Assembly: GCA_946886865.1 (NCBI GenBank)
Contig: CAMPJI010000090.1
Location: forward strand, 1 to 9,426
Origin: an uncultured Lysobacterales bacterium
GTDB taxonomy: Bacteria > Pseudomonadota > Gammaproteobacteria > Xanthomonadales > Xanthomonadaceae
Length of the DNA: 9,426 nucleotides
Reading direction: 5' to 3'
Shown here piece after piece: positions 1 through 8,142 of this stretch. Made by a program: the position numbers and the translations under genes. The notes under the pieces are model-generated. The model had not been told where the DNA came from. It was given only the letters and a program-made list of their open reading frames with translations, and did no database searches. Position 1 is the stretch's first letter. Each line of letters starts with the position of its first letter.

Positions 1-1242
<1,242 letters not shown>

Positions 1243-1281
1243 GGCATCCGGCCACCGGGCCGAGCTTGCCGCAGTCGAACG

Positions 1282-1313
1282 AAAAGGCCAGAGTCCGCTC
1301 TGGCCTTTTTTTT
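1282..1313 (+). terminator. Strong intrinsic terminator after ftsH
   Basis: A perfect 10-bp stem (1284-1293 with 1298-1307) closes a four-base TCCG loop, and two further A-T pairs extend it. It runs into eight consecutive T residues at 1306-1313. It starts 39 bases after the ftsH stop codon. This is the textbook Rho-independent form and the clearest terminator in the window. It separates ftsH from the next ORF, whose first plausible start is only 13 bases after the T-run. Confidence 0.93.
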
Positions 1314-1326
1314 GGCGCCCAGAATC

Positions 1327-1542
1327 GTGCACGCTCCGCCTTCGCGCGCTCCCTCCATCACCGTCCCGATCCGCAGGCTGCTCCTGGCGGCACTTGCCGC
1401 GTTGGTGCTGCTGCCGGCGATCGGCGTGGCGCTGGGGGAGCCGCGTGCGTTTGCCACGGCCGGCATCGTGCTGGCATCGGTCTGGCTGGCGATGGCGGCG
1501 GTCGGCCTGGTGCGCCAGCGTGGAGCGCACCGCAATGACTGA
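1327..1542 (+). CDS. Small two-helix membrane protein, function unknown
   Basis: I do not recognise this protein. From the GTG at 1327 it is 71 residues, with two hydrophobic stretches at about 17-36 and 41-62, a basic Arg-Arg before the first and a short polar basic tail (RQRGAHRND). It is therefore probably an inner-membrane hairpin protein. Third codon positions are almost all G or C across the hydrophobic part, like the neighbouring real genes, which supports coding. The frame is open further 5', to a TTG at 1312, but that codon lies in the terminator T-run. GTG 1327 is the first start outside it. No Shine-Dalgarno sequence is visible before either codon, so the start is uncertain. The stop codon lies inside the folP start (an 8-base overlap), which suggests translational coupling to folP. 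Confidence 0.6.
   Translation: MHAPPSRAPSITVPIRRLLLAALAALVLLPAIGVALGEPRAFATAGIVLASVWLAMAAVGLVRQRGAHRND
1522..1525 (+). promoter_or_regulatory. Shine-Dalgarno site that sets the folP start
   Basis: The GGAG lies nine bases before the ATG at 1535. A second in-frame ATG at 1547 has only a GGA directly abutting it, which is too close to work. This favours 1535, which overlaps the stop of the preceding small ORF, over the later start. Confidence 0.55.
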
Positions 1543-2446
1543 CGGAATGTTCGACACCGTCCGCACCCTGGACTGCCACGGCCGCGCATTGCGGCTGGAT
1601 CGCTGCCGGGTGATGGGCATCGTCAACGTGACCCCCGATTCGTTTTCCGACGGCGGCCAGCACGCGACGGCGGACGCGGCGGTGGCGCATGCACTGCGGC
1701 TGGTCGACGAAGGCGCGGACGTGCTCGACGTGGGTGGAGAGTCGACGCGTCCGGGCGCGGACGCGGTATCGGTACAAGACGAGCTCGAGCGCGTGGTGCC
1801 GGTGATCGAACGGCTCGCGCGGGAAACGTCGGTTCCGATCAGCGTCGATACCAGCAAGCCGGAGGTGATGCGGGCCGCGGTCGACGCCGGGGCCGGCATG
1901 ATCAACGACGTGCGGGCGTTGACCGGGCCCGGCGCGATGGAGGCCGCCTCCGCGCTGGGGGTGCCGGTCGTGCTGATGCACATGAAGGGCGAGCCGCGAT
2001 CGATGCAGGAGGCGCCCGCGTACGACGATGTCGTCAGTGAGGTGCACCGGTTCCTGACCGAGCGCATTTTCGCCGCGGAAATGGCGGGCATCGACAAGAA
2101 GCGCATCGTGATCGACCCCGGCTACGGGTTCGGCAAGACGCGCGAGCACAACCTGCTGCTGCTGTCGCGCCTGGACCGCTTCATCGAGCTGGGCGTGCCG
2201 GTGCTGGCCGGCCTGTCGCGCAAGCGCCTGATCGGCGAACTGACGGGCCGCGACGTGCCGGCCGATCGCCTCCACGGTTCGGTGGCCGCCCACTTGGTCG
2301 CCGCGCAGCGCGGCGCGCAACTGGTGCGGGTGCATGACGTCGCCGCAACGGTTGATGCGTTGAAGGTGTGGGAGGCAATCAAGGCAATGCCTGCGGCCCG
2401 CACGCGCGCGGCTTCACCCGCCGTCCGCTGGCCCGACGACGACTGA
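1535..2446 (+). CDS. folP: Dihydropteroate synthase
   Basis: FolP condenses 6-hydroxymethyl-7,8-dihydropterin pyrophosphate with p-aminobenzoate to give 7,8-dihydropteroate in cytosolic folate synthesis. It is the target of sulfonamides. The 303-residue product has all the family signatures: MGIVNVTPDSFSDGG at 27-41, DVGGESTRPGA at 65-75, SVDTSK at 103-108, INDV at 123-126, MHMKG at 148-152, DPGYGFGK at 194-201, GLSRKRLIG at 226-234 and RVHDV at 265-269. It is a complete TIM-barrel enzyme, slightly longer than E. coli FolP (282 residues) because of about 20 extra C-terminal residues rich in Ala, Arg and Asp. The frame stays open upstream to 1211, but that extension runs through the ftsH terminator and shadows the small membrane ORF, so I start at ATG 1535. 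In E. coli, folP follows ftsH and precedes glmM; here glmM does not follow. Confidence 0.97.
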   Translation: MTDGMFDTVRTLDCHGRALRLDRCRVMGIVNVTPDSFSDGGQHATADAAVAHALRLVDEGADVLDVGGESTRPGADAVSVQDELERVVPVIERLARETSVPISVDTSKPEVMRAAVDAGAGMINDVRALTGPGAMEAASALGVPVVLMHMKGEPRSMQEAPAYDDVVSEVHRFLTERIFAAEMAGIDKKRIVIDPGYGFGKTREHNLLLLSRLDRFIELGVPVLAGLSRKRLIGELTGRDVPADRLHGSVAAHLVAAQRGAQLVRVHDVAATVDALKVWEAIKAMPAARTRAASPAVRWPDDD

Positions 2447-2636
2447 CCGGCCGGTGCTTTGCGCCTGCCGTGGCGAATTTCTGACCAAAGCGTCACAGCG
2501 CCCCGCGGTGCCGGTCTTCCAGCCACTTGTCCACAGCTTGCCTCGCCCGCTTGTCCACAGCCGCTGTGCATAAGCGGGGTAGGGTTGGCGACCGGCGCGC
2601 GTTAAGCTTCTGGCCGGATTCAGACCGGGGACCCGC
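2447..2636 (+). promoter_or_regulatory. folP-putP intergenic region, probable putP control region
   Basis: This 190-bp gap carries no credible ORF and no terminator with a T-run. Its main content is a cluster of three DnaA-box-like 9-mers at 2527-2573 (listed separately). A possible -10 element TAAGCT at 2603-2608 is the best candidate I see for a putP promoter, but it has no convincing -35 partner 16-18 bases upstream. A GGGGA at 2627-2631, five bases before the ATG at 2637, serves as the putP Shine-Dalgarno site. Confidence 0.4.
2527..2573. promoter_or_regulatory. Cluster of three DnaA-box-like 9-mers
   Basis: TTGTCCACA occurs on the plus strand at 2527-2535 and again at 2551-2559. Both copies sit within a 12-base direct repeat, CTTGTCCACAGC, at 2526-2537 and 2550-2561. 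On the minus strand, 2565-2573 reads TTATGCACA, an exact match to the E. coli DnaA-box consensus TTATNCACA. TTGTCCACA differs from that consensus at one position and equals the form typical of high-GC actinobacterial origins. Three such sites in 47 bp of very GC-rich DNA are unlikely by chance. Their role (DnaA-controlled transcription, DnaA titration, or another protein's sites) is inference. Confidence 0.5.
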
Positions 2637-4145
2637 ATGACCGCCAGCACGCCGCTGATCGTGACCTTCCTGCTGTACCTGCTCGCGATGGTGGGGATTG
2701 GCTTCGTCGCGTGGCGTTCGACCAAGAACTTCGACGATTACATCCTCGGCGGCCGCAGCCTGGGCCCCGGCGTGACCGCGCTGTCGGCCGGCGCCTCGGA
2801 CATGAGCGGCTGGCTGCTGATGGGCCTGCCGGGGGCGATGTACCTGGGCGGTGTGTCGGAGGCGTGGATCGCCATCGGTCTGATCGCGGGCGCATGGGCC
2901 AACTGGAAGTTCGTCGCCGGTCCGCTGCGCGTCTACACCGAGCGCACCGACAACGCGCTGACGCTGCCGGACTTCTTTACCAGCCGGTTCCACGACACCG
3001 GCCGCGCGTTGCGGGTGCTGTCGGCCGTGGTGATCCTGGTGTTCTTCGCGGTGTACTGCGCATCGGGCATCGTGGCCGGTGGCCGGCTGTTCGAAAGCGT
3101 GTTCGGCCTGCCGTACGCGCAGGCGATCTGGTGGGGCGCGGCGGTCACCATTCTCTACACGCTGGTGGGCGGGTTCCTCGCGGTGAGCTGGACGGACACC
3201 GCGCAGGGCGTGCTGATGCTGTTCGCCCTCTTGCTGACACCGGTCCTGCTGATCGTCGCCACCGGCGGGTTCGACAGCACGCTGGCGGCGATCCGCGCCG
3301 ATGCACCGGCGCGCCTGGACTGGTTCCGCGGTGGCGAGCTGGGCCTGGTCGGCATCGTCTCGCTGATCGCCTGGGGGCTGGGCTACTTCGGCCAGCCGCA
3401 CATCCTGGCGCGCTTCATGGCGGCCGGCGGTGTGCACACCATTCCCACGGCGCGCCGCATCGGCATGACGTGGATGATCCTGTGCCTGGCCGGGTCGCTG
3501 ACCGTCGGGTTCCTGGGCATCGGCTACTTCGCCGAGCATCCGGAGTCGGCGGGCCCGGTCATTGCCAACCCCGAGCGCGTTTTCATCGCCGTGGTCGAAC
3601 TGCTGTTCAATCCATGGGTCGCCGGCGTGATCCTGTCGGCCATCCTCGCCGCGGTCATGAGCACGCTGTCGAGCCAACTGCTGGTGTGCTCCAGCGTGCT
3701 GTCGGAAGACTTCTACCGCGGCTTCCTGCGCAAGCAGGCCAGCCAGACAGAACTGGTGTGGGTCGGCCGTGGCAGCGTGCTGCTGGTGGCACTGGTCGCC
3801 ATGTGGCTGGCGCGCGACCCCGACAGCCGCGTGCTGGGGCTGGTGTCCTATGCGTGGGCGGGATTCGGCGCGGCCTTCGGCCCGGTCGTGCTGCTGGCCC
3901 TGTTCTGGCAGCGCATGACGCGCAACGGCGCGCTGGCCGGCATGGTGGCGGGCGCGGTGACGGTGATCCTGTGGAAGCAGGTGGCGGTGGGCATGTACGG
4001 CAGCGGGCTGTACGAGATCGTGCCGGGCTTCATCGCCGCGACCGTCGCGATCATCGCGGTCAGCCGCTTGGACCGCGAGCCGCCTCAGGCCATCCAGGCG
4101 GTCCACATGCAGGTGCGCGCGTCGCTGCGCGAAACCGGCTACTGA
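2637..4145 (+). CDS. putP: Sodium/proline symporter
   Basis: PutP is an inner-membrane Na+-coupled L-proline importer of the solute:sodium symporter (SSS) family, with 13 membrane helices of the LeuT fold. The product is 502 residues, the length I recall for E. coli PutP, and shares long identical blocks with it, including [17 protein letters not shown] (28-44) and [18 protein letters not shown] (50-67). Asp55 and Ser57, which contribute to Na+ binding and coupling in E. coli PutP, are present. The Ser-Thr pair in helix 9 is at about 342-343 ([10 protein letters not shown]), and the [15 protein letters not shown] block is also intact. The ATG start matches the E. coli N-terminus and has a GGGGA five bases upstream. 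No putA or other proline gene is nearby. The gene ends 25 bp before miaA with no terminator between, so miaA may be co-transcribed with it. Confidence 0.97.
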   Translation: MTASTPLIVTFLLYLLAMVGIGFVAWRSTKNFDDYILGGRSLGPGVTALSAGASDMSGWLLMGLPGAMYLGGVSEAWIAIGLIAGAWANWKFVAGPLRVYTERTDNALTLPDFFTSRFHDTGRALRVLSAVVILVFFAVYCASGIVAGGRLFESVFGLPYAQAIWWGAAVTILYTLVGGFLAVSWTDTAQGVLMLFALLLTPVLLIVATGGFDSTLAAIRADAPARLDWFRGGELGLVGIVSLIAWGLGYFGQPHILARFMAAGGVHTIPTARRIGMTWMILCLAGSLTVGFLGIGYFAEHPESAGPVIANPERVFIAVVELLFNPWVAGVILSAILAAVMSTLSSQLLVCSSVLSEDFYRGFLRKQASQTELVWVGRGSVLLVALVAMWLARDPDSRVLGLVSYAWAGFGAAFGPVVLLALFWQRMTRNGALAGMVAGAVTVILWKQVAVGMYGSGLYEIVPGFIAATVAIIAVSRLDREPPQAIQAVHMQVRASLRETGY

Positions 4146-4170
4146 CGAACGCCGCCAACCGGCCCGCACG

Positions 4171-5133
4171 GTGAGCCAGAACGACCCGCGGCCGGTGGCC
4201 ATCGCCCTGATGGGGCCGACCGCGGCGGGGAAGACGGCGTTGTCGCTGGAGTGGGCGGCGGCACTGGACGCGGAGATCGTCAGCGTGGATTCCGCGCTGG
4301 TCTACCGCGGCCTGGACATCGGCGCCGCCAAGCCGACGCTGGCCGAGCGCGGCGGCATCGTCCACCACATGATCGACCTGCGCGAGCCGTGGCAGCCGTA
4401 CTCGGCGGCGGAGTTCGCCACCGATGCCCGGCGGGCGATGGACGACATCGCCGCGCGCGGCCGCATACCGCTGCTGGTCGGTGGTACCGGCCTGCACTTC
4501 CAGGCATTGCTGCAGGGGTTGTCGGACATGCCGGCTTCGGATGCGCAGGTGCGTGCCGGGCTTGCGGCACAGGCGGCCGAGCGCGGCTGGGCCGCCCTGC
4601 ACGCCGAACTTGCCGCGATCGACCCGGTGGCCGCCGCCCGCATCCACGCCACCGATGCCCAGCGCATCCAGCGCGCGCTCGAGGTGTATCGCCTGTCCGG
4701 CCGAACGCTGACCGACTGGCAGCGCGATACGTCCCAGCGGACCCGCCTGCCGTTTCGCGTGCTCAAGCTGGTGCTGGCACCCGGCGATCGAGGCGAGTTG
4801 CACCGCCGGATCGAGCGCCGGTTCGACGCCATGCTCGACGCCGGATTCCTGGAGGAGGTCCGCCGGCTGCGTGCCGCACCGGCACTGGCAGCCCATCCCG
4901 CGCCGCTGGAGTTGCCGGCCCTGCGCGCCGTCGGCTACCGGCAGGCGTGGGAGCACCTGGATGGCCGCTACGACGCCGGGATGTTGCGCGACCGGGGCAT
5001 CTTCGCCACGCGGCAGCTGGCCAAGCGCCAGCTGACCTGGCTGCGCGGGCAGCTGGACGCCCGCTGGTTCGACCCCGTGCGCGACCGTGCACGCCTGCTC
5101 GCGGCGCGCCGGCTGTTCGTGCCGGGCCGCTGA
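4171..5133 (+). CDS. miaA: tRNA dimethylallyltransferase MiaA (GTG start)
   Basis: MiaA transfers a dimethylallyl group from dimethylallyl pyrophosphate to N6 of A37 in tRNAs that read UNN codons, the first step towards ms2i6A. The 320-residue product shows the P-loop GPTAAGKT at 15-22, the [17 protein letters not shown] substrate-binding segment at 40-56, [13 protein letters not shown] at 101-113 and [16 protein letters not shown] at 162-177, all in family order, and is near the usual length. The start is a GTG at 4171 with no recognisable Shine-Dalgarno sequence. A second in-frame GTG at 4195 is possible, but the first gives the usual spacing before the P-loop. The next in-frame ATG, just before the P-loop, would cut off the first beta strand. 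It lies 25 bp after putP. As in many gammaproteobacteria, hfq follows it. Confidence 0.96.
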   Translation: MSQNDPRPVAIALMGPTAAGKTALSLEWAAALDAEIVSVDSALVYRGLDIGAAKPTLAERGGIVHHMIDLREPWQPYSAAEFATDARRAMDDIAARGRIPLLVGGTGLHFQALLQGLSDMPASDAQVRAGLAAQAAERGWAALHAELAAIDPVAAARIHATDAQRIQRALEVYRLSGRTLTDWQRDTSQRTRLPFRVLKLVLAPGDRGELHRRIERRFDAMLDAGFLEEVRRLRAAPALAAHPAPLELPALRAVGYRQAWEHLDGRYDAGMLRDRGIFATRQLAKRQLTWLRGQLDARWFDPVRDRARLLAARRLFVPGR

Positions 5134-5322
5134 GCGCATTCAGCCTGCTCTGGCGCAGCGAGCCCCCAAAAGCCTGCTCCAGTGCGCGTGGGCGCACCAC
5201 GGTTGCGCTACCATCGGTGCGTCGTCTGCGACGGGGAGTGCCGCAGGGGATGCCGCCCGATCGGACGTTCCGGCCGGCCGGCGCCACCGCACATAACTAG
5301 AACCATGCAGGGGAAACTTTAG
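5134..5322 (+). promoter_or_regulatory. miaA-hfq intergenic region, probable hfq promoter and leader
   Basis: This 189-bp gap has no convincing ORF and no terminator. It probably holds an hfq promoter. Candidate -10 elements are TACCAT at 5209-5214 and CATAAC at 5292-5297, but neither has a good -35 at the right distance, so neither can be chosen from sequence. A self-complementary CCGGCCGGCCGG lies at 5270-5281, and a 9-base direct repeat AGCCTGCTC at 5142-5150 and 5171-5179. The hfq Shine-Dalgarno site AGGGGA is at 5309-5314, eight bases before the ATG. Confidence 0.35.
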
Positions 5323-5601
5323 ATGTCCAAGGGGCAATCTTTGCAGGACCCGTTCCTGAATGCGCTGCGGCGCGAGCGCGTGCCGGTCTCGGTCTACCTG
5401 GTCAACGGCATCAAGCTGCAGGGCACGATCGAGTCGTTCGACCAGTTCGTGGTGCTGCTGCGCAATACCGTCAGCCAGATGGTCTACAAGCACGCCATTT
5501 CCACCGTGGTCCCGGCGCGCAACGTGCGCGTGGGCCCGGGCGGCGGCTACGTGCAGCCGGGCGAGGGCAACGGCGATCACGGCTCCGACGAGGCCGAGTG
5601 A
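5323..5601 (+). CDS. hfq: RNA chaperone Hfq
   Basis: Hfq is the hexameric Sm-like protein that pairs small regulatory RNAs with mRNAs. The 92-residue product follows E. coli Hfq almost residue for residue up to about position 65. The proximal (U-rich RNA) face residues Gln8, Asp9, Gln41, Phe42, Lys56 and His57 are present. So are the distal (A-rich RNA) face residues Tyr25, Ile30, Gln33 and Thr61, and the rim arginines Arg16, Arg17 and Arg19. The disordered tail (about 66-92) is shorter than in E. coli, rich in Gly, and ends in acidic residues (GSDEAE). The ATG has a strong AGGGGA Shine-Dalgarno site. hflX starts 20 bp downstream with no terminator between, so the two are probably co-transcribed. 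Confidence 0.98.
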   Translation: MSKGQSLQDPFLNALRRERVPVSVYLVNGIKLQGTIESFDQFVVLLRNTVSQMVYKHAISTVVPARNVRVGPGGGYVQPGEGNGDHGSDEAE

Positions 5602-5610
5602 CACGAGGAT

Positions 5611-5614
5611 GAGG
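5611..5614 (+). promoter_or_regulatory. Shine-Dalgarno site for the GTG start of hflX
   Basis: The GAGG lies seven bases before GTG 5622. It supports this start over the out-of-frame ATG at 5609, which has its own GAGG directly abutting it and would give only a seven-residue peptide. Confidence 0.55.
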
Positions 5615-5621
5615 CGCGCGC

Positions 5622-6929
5622 GTGTTCTTTGAACGATCCCGCAAGGGCGAACATGCGCTGCTGATCCAGCCCCATGCCGGCGGCCCGGTGGACGAGGGCC
5701 TGCTGGAGGAGTTCTCCGAGCTTGCGCGCTCGGCCGGCGCATCGATCGCCGGCGTACTCAGCGCGCGTATCGACAGGCCCAATGCCGCCACGCTGATCGG
5801 CAGCGGCAAGCTCGAGGAGGTCAAGGCGGCCGCCGATGCGACCGGCGCCGACCTCATCCTGGTCAACCACCCGCTGACGCCGACCCAGGAGCGCAACCTG
5901 GAGCGGGCGTTGCAGCGCCGCGTGGTCGACCGTACCGGCCTGATCCTGGACATCTTCGCCCAGCGCGCGCAAAGCCACGAGGGCAAGCTGCAGGTCGAAC
6001 TGGCGCAGCTGCGCCACATGTCCACGCGCCTGGTGCGCGGCTGGACCCACCTGGAGCGCCAGCGCGGCGGTTCCATCGGCCTGCGCGGCCCCGGCGAGAC
6101 GCAGCTCGAGCTCGACCGCCGCATGCTGCAGCAGCGGCTGGAGTCGTTGCAGCGCCGCCTGGACAAGGTGCAGGTGCAGCGCACGCAGATGCGCCGCGCG
6201 CGCATGCGCAGCGAGCTGCCGCGCGTCGCGCTGGTCGGCTACACCAACGCCGGCAAGTCCACGCTGTTCAACGCGATGACGGGCGCGGAGGCCTACGCGG
6301 CCGACCAGCTGTTCGCCACGCTGGACCCCACGGTGCGCCGCATCGACCTGGCCGGTGGCGGCGCGGTGCTGGCCGACACCGTCGGCTTCGTGCGCGACCT
6401 GCCGCATGCGCTGGTCGCCGCGTTCCGCTCGACCCTGTCCGAAGCCCGCGATGCCGACCTGCTGCTGCACGTCGTGGACGCGGCCGACCCGCTGCGCGAC
6501 GAACGCGTGGCACAGGTCAACGAGGTGCTGGCGGAAATCGGCGCGGCCGACCTGCCGCAGGTCCTCGTGTTCAACAAGATCGACCGGATCGAAGGGGGCG
6601 CGCCGCGGCTGGATCGCCCGGCCGAGGGGCCGCCGCGGGTCTGGTTGTCGGCACGTGATGGCGTCGGCCTGGACCTGCTGCGCGACGCCATCGGCGAAGT
6701 GCTCGGGCTCCAGCGCGTGCAGGGCCGCGTACACGTGCCGTCCCGTGCCGGGCGCCTGCGGGCGCGCCTGCACGAACTGGGCGCGGTTCGCGGCGAGCAG
6801 GCGGGCGACGACGGCTGGGAGATCCAGGTCGACCTGGCGCTTGTCGATGCCCAGCGGCTGGCGGCGCAGGCCGGTGGCACCGCGCTCCAGCCCCTGATCG
6901 ACGCCGCGCATCCGCCCGACCTTGGTTGA
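5622..6929 (+). CDS. hflX: Ribosome-associated GTPase HflX (GTG start)
   Basis: HflX is a translational GTPase that binds the 50S subunit and can split stalled or heat-damaged 70S ribosomes. The 435-residue product has the HflX N-terminal domain with IDRPNAATLIGSGK (50-63), then GLRGPGETQLELDRR (153-167) at the start of a helical linker. The G domain carries G1 GYTNAGKST (206-214), G2 FATLDPT (231-237), G3 DTVGF (252-256), G4 NKID (318-321) and G5 SA (343-344). All GTP-binding motifs are intact and the length is close to that of E. coli HflX (426). The GTG start gives an N-terminus (MFFERSRKGE) that fits the family. hfq lies 20 bp upstream. The TGA stop forms part of the -35 element proposed for hflK, so hflK may be transcribed both from upstream and from its own promoter. 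Confidence 0.97.
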   Translation: MFFERSRKGEHALLIQPHAGGPVDEGLLEEFSELARSAGASIAGVLSARIDRPNAATLIGSGKLEEVKAAADATGADLILVNHPLTPTQERNLERALQRRVVDRTGLILDIFAQRAQSHEGKLQVELAQLRHMSTRLVRGWTHLERQRGGSIGLRGPGETQLELDRRMLQQRLESLQRRLDKVQVQRTQMRRARMRSELPRVALVGYTNAGKSTLFNAMTGAEAYAADQLFATLDPTVRRIDLAGGGAVLADTVGFVRDLPHALVAAFRSTLSEARDADLLLHVVDAADPLRDERVAQVNEVLAEIGAADLPQVLVFNKIDRIEGGAPRLDRPAEGPPRVWLSARDGVGLDLLRDAIGEVLGLQRVQGRVHVPSRAGRLRARLHELGAVRGEQAGDDGWEIQVDLALVDAQRLAAQAGGTALQPLIDAAHPPDLG

Positions 6930-6954
6930 GGCGGCCCCCACCCCCACCTAGAAT
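6926..6954 (+). promoter_or_regulatory. Sigma70-type promoter upstream of hflK
   Basis: TTGAGG at 6926-6931 (four of six matches to TTGACA) is followed, after exactly 17 bases, by TAGAAT at 6949-6954 (five of six matches to TATAAT). In DNA this GC-rich, such a pair with ideal spacing is a strong candidate. It predicts transcription from about 6961 and a leader of about 57 bases before the hflK ATG at 7018. The -35 overlaps the hflX stop codon, and the spacer contains the C-rich run described in the findings. Confidence 0.65.
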
Positions 6955-7017
6955 CACCCGGCGCCGCGATCCGCACCCACGTGCCTGCGCGCCCCCGTCG
7001 TCCCACATGGAGCAGGC

Positions 7018-8142
7018 ATGGCCTGGAATACCCCTGGCAGCAATCAATCCGGCGGCAGCCGACCGCCCCGGCGCAATCCCGGCGGCAACGGGCTGGACGC
7101 CGTGCTCGACCAGCTGAGGGGTCTGTTCGGCGGCGGTGGCGGCAATGGCGGTGGCAGCATCGCGCGCTGGGTACTGCTCATCGCCGGTCTGTGGCTGGTG
7201 TTCAACTGCTTCGTGCTGATCGCCGAGCAGCAGCGCGGCGTCGTGCAGCGCTTCGGCCAGGTCGCCCGGATCATGCAGCCCGGCCCCAATTTCAAGTGGC
7301 CGTGGCCGATCGAGCGCGTGACCAAGGTCAACGCGACCCAGGTGCAGACCTACAGCAACAACGTCCCGGTGCTGACCAGTGACGAGAACATCGTGCAGGT
7401 CGAGATCAACGTGCAGTACCGCATAAGCGACGCCGAGCTTTACCTGTTCGGCACCCGCAATGCCGACGAGGTGCTGGAGCAGGCCGCGCTGAGCACCATG
7501 CGCGAGCAGGTCGGCCGTTCGACGCTGGACACTGTGCTCGGCTCGCGCGATGCGCTGGCGGTATCGGCGCGCGAGCAGCTGCAGGCGTCGCTCGATGCCT
7601 ACCGTACGGGCCTGCGAGTGACCGAGCTCAGCCTGCCTAACGCGCGCCCTCCGGAGCAGGTCAAGCCTGCCTTCGACGACGTCAACAGTGCGCAGCAGAA
7701 CAAGGACCGTCTGATCAGCGAGGCCCGCGCCTACGCCGCGAGGATCGTGCCCGAGGCCCGCGGTGAGGCGGCCCGTATCCGCGCCGCCGCGACCGGTTAC
7801 CAGGAGGCCAAGGTCGCACGCGCCCAGGGTGACGCGGCCCGCTTCTCCCTGCTGGTGGACGAATACCAGAACTCCCCGGAGGTCACGCGCAAGCGCCTGT
7901 GGCTGGAGACCGTGCAGGAGGTGCTGGCCGGTAACCGCAAGGTGGTGGGGGGCGATTCGCGCCAGCTGATCTACGTGCCGATGGACTCGGCCAAGTCCGC
8001 CGGCGCAGCGGGCGATGATCGCGCCGCGCGTCAGCCGGTGATTGACCCGGAACTGCTGCTGCCGTCCGAAACATCCGGCACTAGCGCCACGCGCGGTGAA
8101 CGCGCGCCGCGCCCGACGGGCCGCGAGGAGACGATTCGATGA
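7018..8142 (+). CDS. hflK: HflK, SPFH-domain subunit of the FtsH-modulating HflKC complex
   Basis: HflK and HflC assemble into a large membrane complex around FtsH and modulate its access to membrane substrates. The 374-residue product begins with a polar, Gly/Pro/Arg-rich cytoplasmic segment (1-48, with a Gly-rich run at 38-46). One transmembrane helix follows (about 50-69), then the SPFH/band 7 domain starting EQQRGVVQRFGQV. A long Ala/Arg/Glu-rich helical stretch lies at about 225-285, and the conserved segment LIYVPMD sits near residue 320. The last 50 residues are low-complexity and variable. It is somewhat shorter than E. coli HflK (419), the difference being mostly at the ends. GGAG at 7009-7012 precedes the ATG by five bases. 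The 3' end overlaps hflC by four bases (ATGA), a sign of coupled, roughly equal synthesis. Confidence 0.97.
   Translation: MAWNTPGSNQSGGSRPPRRNPGGNGLDAVLDQLRGLFGGGGGNGGGSIARWVLLIAGLWLVFNCFVLIAEQQRGVVQRFGQVARIMQPGPNFKWPWPIERVTKVNATQVQTYSNNVPVLTSDENIVQVEINVQYRISDAELYLFGTRNADEVLEQAALSTMREQVGRSTLDTVLGSRDALAVSAREQLQASLDAYRTGLRVTELSLPNARPPEQVKPAFDDVNSAQQNKDRLISEARAYAARIVPEARGEAARIRAAATGYQEAKVARAQGDAARFSLLVDEYQNSPEVTRKRLWLETVQEVLAGNRKVVGGDSRQLIYVPMDSAKSAGAAGDDRAARQPVIDPELLLPSETSGTSATRGERAPRPTGREETIR
8125..8130 (+). promoter_or_regulatory. Shine-Dalgarno site of hflC inside the hflK 3' end
   Basis: GAGGAG lies eight bases before the hflC ATG at 8139, within the last codons of hflK. It fixes the hflC start at the four-base ATGA overlap and fits translational coupling of the two subunits. 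Confidence 0.65.

Noticed and set aside
2527..2573. A chromosomal replication origin at the DnaA-box-like cluster
   Set aside because: There is no AT-rich unwinding region, only three boxes, and no dnaA, dnaN, gidA or rpmH nearby; a regulatory or titration role is the most that can be proposed.
2493..4202. 569-residue minus-strand open frame opposite putP
   Set aside because: It is longer than putP but is a shadow of GC-rich codons: its translation is low-complexity, rich in Arg, Gln, Ala and His, while the plus strand encodes a nearly full match to PutP. It also runs across the DnaA-box-like cluster and the intergenic gap.
4060..5139. 359-residue minus-strand and 349-residue plus-strand alternative frames over miaA
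   Set aside because: Both are low-complexity GC-rich shadows; the MiaA frame carries the P-loop and all family motifs.
5270..5281. CCGGCCGGCCGG palindrome as an operator
   Set aside because: A 12-base run made only of CCGG units is expected now and then in DNA this GC-rich, and nothing else marks it as a binding site.
5609..5632. Out-of-frame ATG with a seven-codon ORF overlapping the hflX start
   Set aside because: Its possible Shine-Dalgarno sequence directly abuts the ATG, leaving no spacing, and the peptide is trivial; GTG 5622 has good spacing and gives the family N-terminus.
5577..6947. 456-residue minus-strand open frame opposite hflX
   Set aside because: It is a shadow of a gene with all five GTPase motifs on the plus strand; its translation has no recognisable domain and it crosses the hflK promoter.
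7127..7158. GGC/GGT-rich repeat in hflK as a separate repeat element
   Set aside because: It encodes the Gly-rich cytoplasmic linker before the HflK transmembrane helix, a common family trait, so it needs no further explanation.
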